NCBI RefSeq assembly: GCF_000741715.1
Contig: NZ_JGZN01000003.1
Span: 186,001 to 250,000, forward strand
Origin: Bifidobacterium saguini DSM 23967
GTDB taxonomy: Bacteria > Actinomycetota > Actinomycetes > Actinomycetales > Bifidobacteriaceae
Length of the DNA: 64,000 nucleotides
Reading direction: 5' to 3'
Shown one piece after another: positions 62,830 to 64,000 of this stretch. A model generated the notes under the pieces. The model was not told the DNA's origin. It saw nothing but the letters and a program-made list of their open reading frames with translations, and made no database searches. Every line of letters begins with the position of its first letter. Position 1 is the stretch's first letter. Position numbers and translations under genes: made by a program.

Positions 62830-62948
62830 GTCGGGATCCTTTCCGCTGTTCAGTCAGTATTTGCTGACGTTATTGAACAGCGGAAAGCGCGGAACATCCA
62901 ATAGGTTTACGCCATGAGGATGTATAGCCAAATCGTATGGGGTGCGCT

Positions 62949-63866
62949 TCACCCGCGCAGGAATCGGATGAATTCCGCGGCCGCGGCCGATGGCGTGGAC
63001 TGCTTCTTCCATACCACAATCGAACCGGTGTTGATGGGCGGATACAACGGCACGGCGGTCACACCGGAGTACTGGGCGCCGGTATCGATGCACAGGCAAA
63101 CACCCAGGCCGGCGGCGACCATAGCCGCGGCATTGGTAGGCAGATTGGAATGCCCGGTCACCAGTGCTTCGTCATAATAGGGGCCGAGCCAACTTGTCGC
63201 GGCGCTTTTCGCGTGGCGGCGCGATGGCACGATAACCTGCATACCGCGCAAATCCTTAGGAGTAAGCGCGGATTTGCCGGCAAACATATGGTCGTTCGGC
63301 ACTAACGCGGTCCAATGTTCTTGTACGTGTGTAGATACATATTCATAGCGATTGGTATCAGCTGGCTCCAACAGTAATCCCAAATCCAACAGACCTTGCT
63401 CGATACGCATTTGGATGATGTCCGCCGAAGAGCTGAACAAGGCGAACTGCACGCGTTCATGCAGGGCGCGGAACTGCTGCATCTTTTTGGCGAGCCATGC
63501 CATGCCTTGCACTTCGCCGCAGCCGATGGCTACCTCGCCCTCCAGCTCGCCGTCTGCATGCTGCAGCTCAAACGCGGTCTTATCCGCCAAAGAGACGATG
63601 GTCTGCGCGCGTTCGCGCAGCAGCCGGCCCTCGGGTGTGAGCGTCACGGATTGATTGCCGCGCACCAACAGCGGCACACCGAGTTCGTCCTCCATCTGCT
63701 TGATTTGACGGGAGAGCGTGGGTTGCGAAATCTGCAGCAATTGCGCGGCCCAGGTGATGTTGCCCTCCTCAGCCACCGCAAGGAAATACCTCAGCAGACG
63801 AATGTCCAGTGTCACCGGCTTCTTGAACTGCCTGCCATGCTCGATGTCGTATTCACTAAACTCCAT
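62949..63866 (-). CDS. LysR-family regulator of the decayed DUF3737-PatB locus
   Basis: A 305-residue LysR protein. The winged helix is LLRYFLAVAEEGNITWAAQLLQ (residues 24 onward), followed by QPTLSRQIKQMEDELGVPLL and an inducer domain ending FIRFLRG. An unusual N-terminal extension of about 18 residues precedes TLDIRLLRYF; the true start may be internal, and the ribosome binding site is weak. It lies upstream of, and in line with, the two damaged genes, so it may have lost its targets. Confidence 0.88.
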   Translation of the reverse strand: MEFSEYDIEHGRQFKKPVTLDIRLLRYFLAVAEEGNITWAAQLLQISQPTLSRQIKQMEDELGVPLLVRGNQSVTLTPEGRLLRERAQTIVSLADKTAFELQHADGELEGEVAIGCGEVQGMAWLAKKMQQFRALHERVQFALFSSSADIIQMRIEQGLLDLGLLLEPADTNRYEYVSTHVQEHWTALVPNDHMFAGKSALTPKDLRGMQVIVPSRRHAKSAATSWLGPYYDEALVTGHSNLPTNAAAMVAAGLGVCLCIDTGAQYSGVTAVPLYPPINTGSIVVWKKQSTPSAAAAEFIRFLRG

Positions 63867-63868
63867 AA

Positions 63869-64000
63869 TCCCATCATAGAGGTGCAGACCTGCCCGCGTT
63901 CGACCCAGCGAAAGCCTACGGCAGTATCGCGTTCTGGCTGCTGTTCGCGGTAGTGCTGCTGGCGGTCGTCTTCATGGCGCGTTGGATTGCCGATGCGATA
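63869..64000 (+). other. Start-less membrane-protein frame running off the window
   Basis: After a TAA at 63866-63868, an open frame reads ADLPAFDPAKAYGSIAFWLL, then a hydrophobic segment (FAVVLLAVVFMARWIADAI) to the window end. It looks coding, like a membrane segment, yet has no ATG/GTG/TTG before residue about 36 and directly abuts the divergent LysR start. It may be a 5'-truncated gene. Its fate beyond base 64000 cannot be seen. Confidence 0.35.

Overview
The window is a high-GC, gene-dense bacterial chromosome segment that reads as Bifidobacterium, probably the B. longum/B. breve group. Support comes from the GC-rich coding sequence with AAGGAG-type ribosome binding sites, an actinobacterial-type T-box ahead of ileS, many LacI/GntR-controlled glycan genes (GH31, two GH1, GH39, an ABC sugar importer, a beta-glucoside PTS) and many drug-type exporters. 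The species is inferred from gene content; no tRNA or rRNA gene was seen.

Layout. 1-7.4 kb: the end of a ribokinase, a 162-bp palindrome, a UvrA2-type ATPase, MATE and AEC transporters and a self-regulated LacI protein. 7.5-11.3 kb: T-box and ileS. 11.5-19.2 kb: a glycoside locus (solute-binding lipoprotein, two permeases, GH31 alpha-xylosidase, GH1 beta-glucosidase) with LacI-type operators and a read-through terminator after the binding-protein gene. 19.4-31.3 kb: small redox enzymes, a PadR-controlled FtsX-type ABC exporter, a MagIII-like DNA glycosylase, flavodoxin, cupin, FetAB-type transporter and a two-component system. 30.3-46.8 kb: two LysR/MFS modules, a 3-hydroxyacyl-CoA dehydrogenase-like protein, a frameshifted GH39, acetyltransferases, paired quinone-reductase-like proteins and an AraC/DUF1349 pair.

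46.8-53.5 kb is a complete beta-glucoside PTS locus: GntR regulator, IIC, IIB, IIA, 6-phospho-beta-glucosidase, HPr and enzyme I. It has a textbook promoter between GntR operators. Base composition suggests import, with a junction inside ptsI. As read, ptsI lacks an in-frame start and needs a one-base correction, or a frameshift from HPr, to be expressed. 53.9-64 kb holds more MFS exporters, an HxlR-linked flavin/SDR redox group, an orphan AAA+ ATPase, an aldo/keto reductase and a decayed DUF3737-PatB-LysR locus in which both enzyme genes have lost their middles.

The most unusual signal is a family of intergenic hairpins built on GCGCAGTTACTGCC (19.3, 36.5 and 37.9 kb). At 36.6-37.9 kb the two arms of one hairpin are split apart by a gene for an AbiEi/DUF559-like protein with a nuclease-like C-terminus, giving a 1.3-kb unit bounded by 22-bp inverted repeats and flanked by complete hairpins. 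It resembles in outline REP elements with their associated transposases, but with a different kind of protein.
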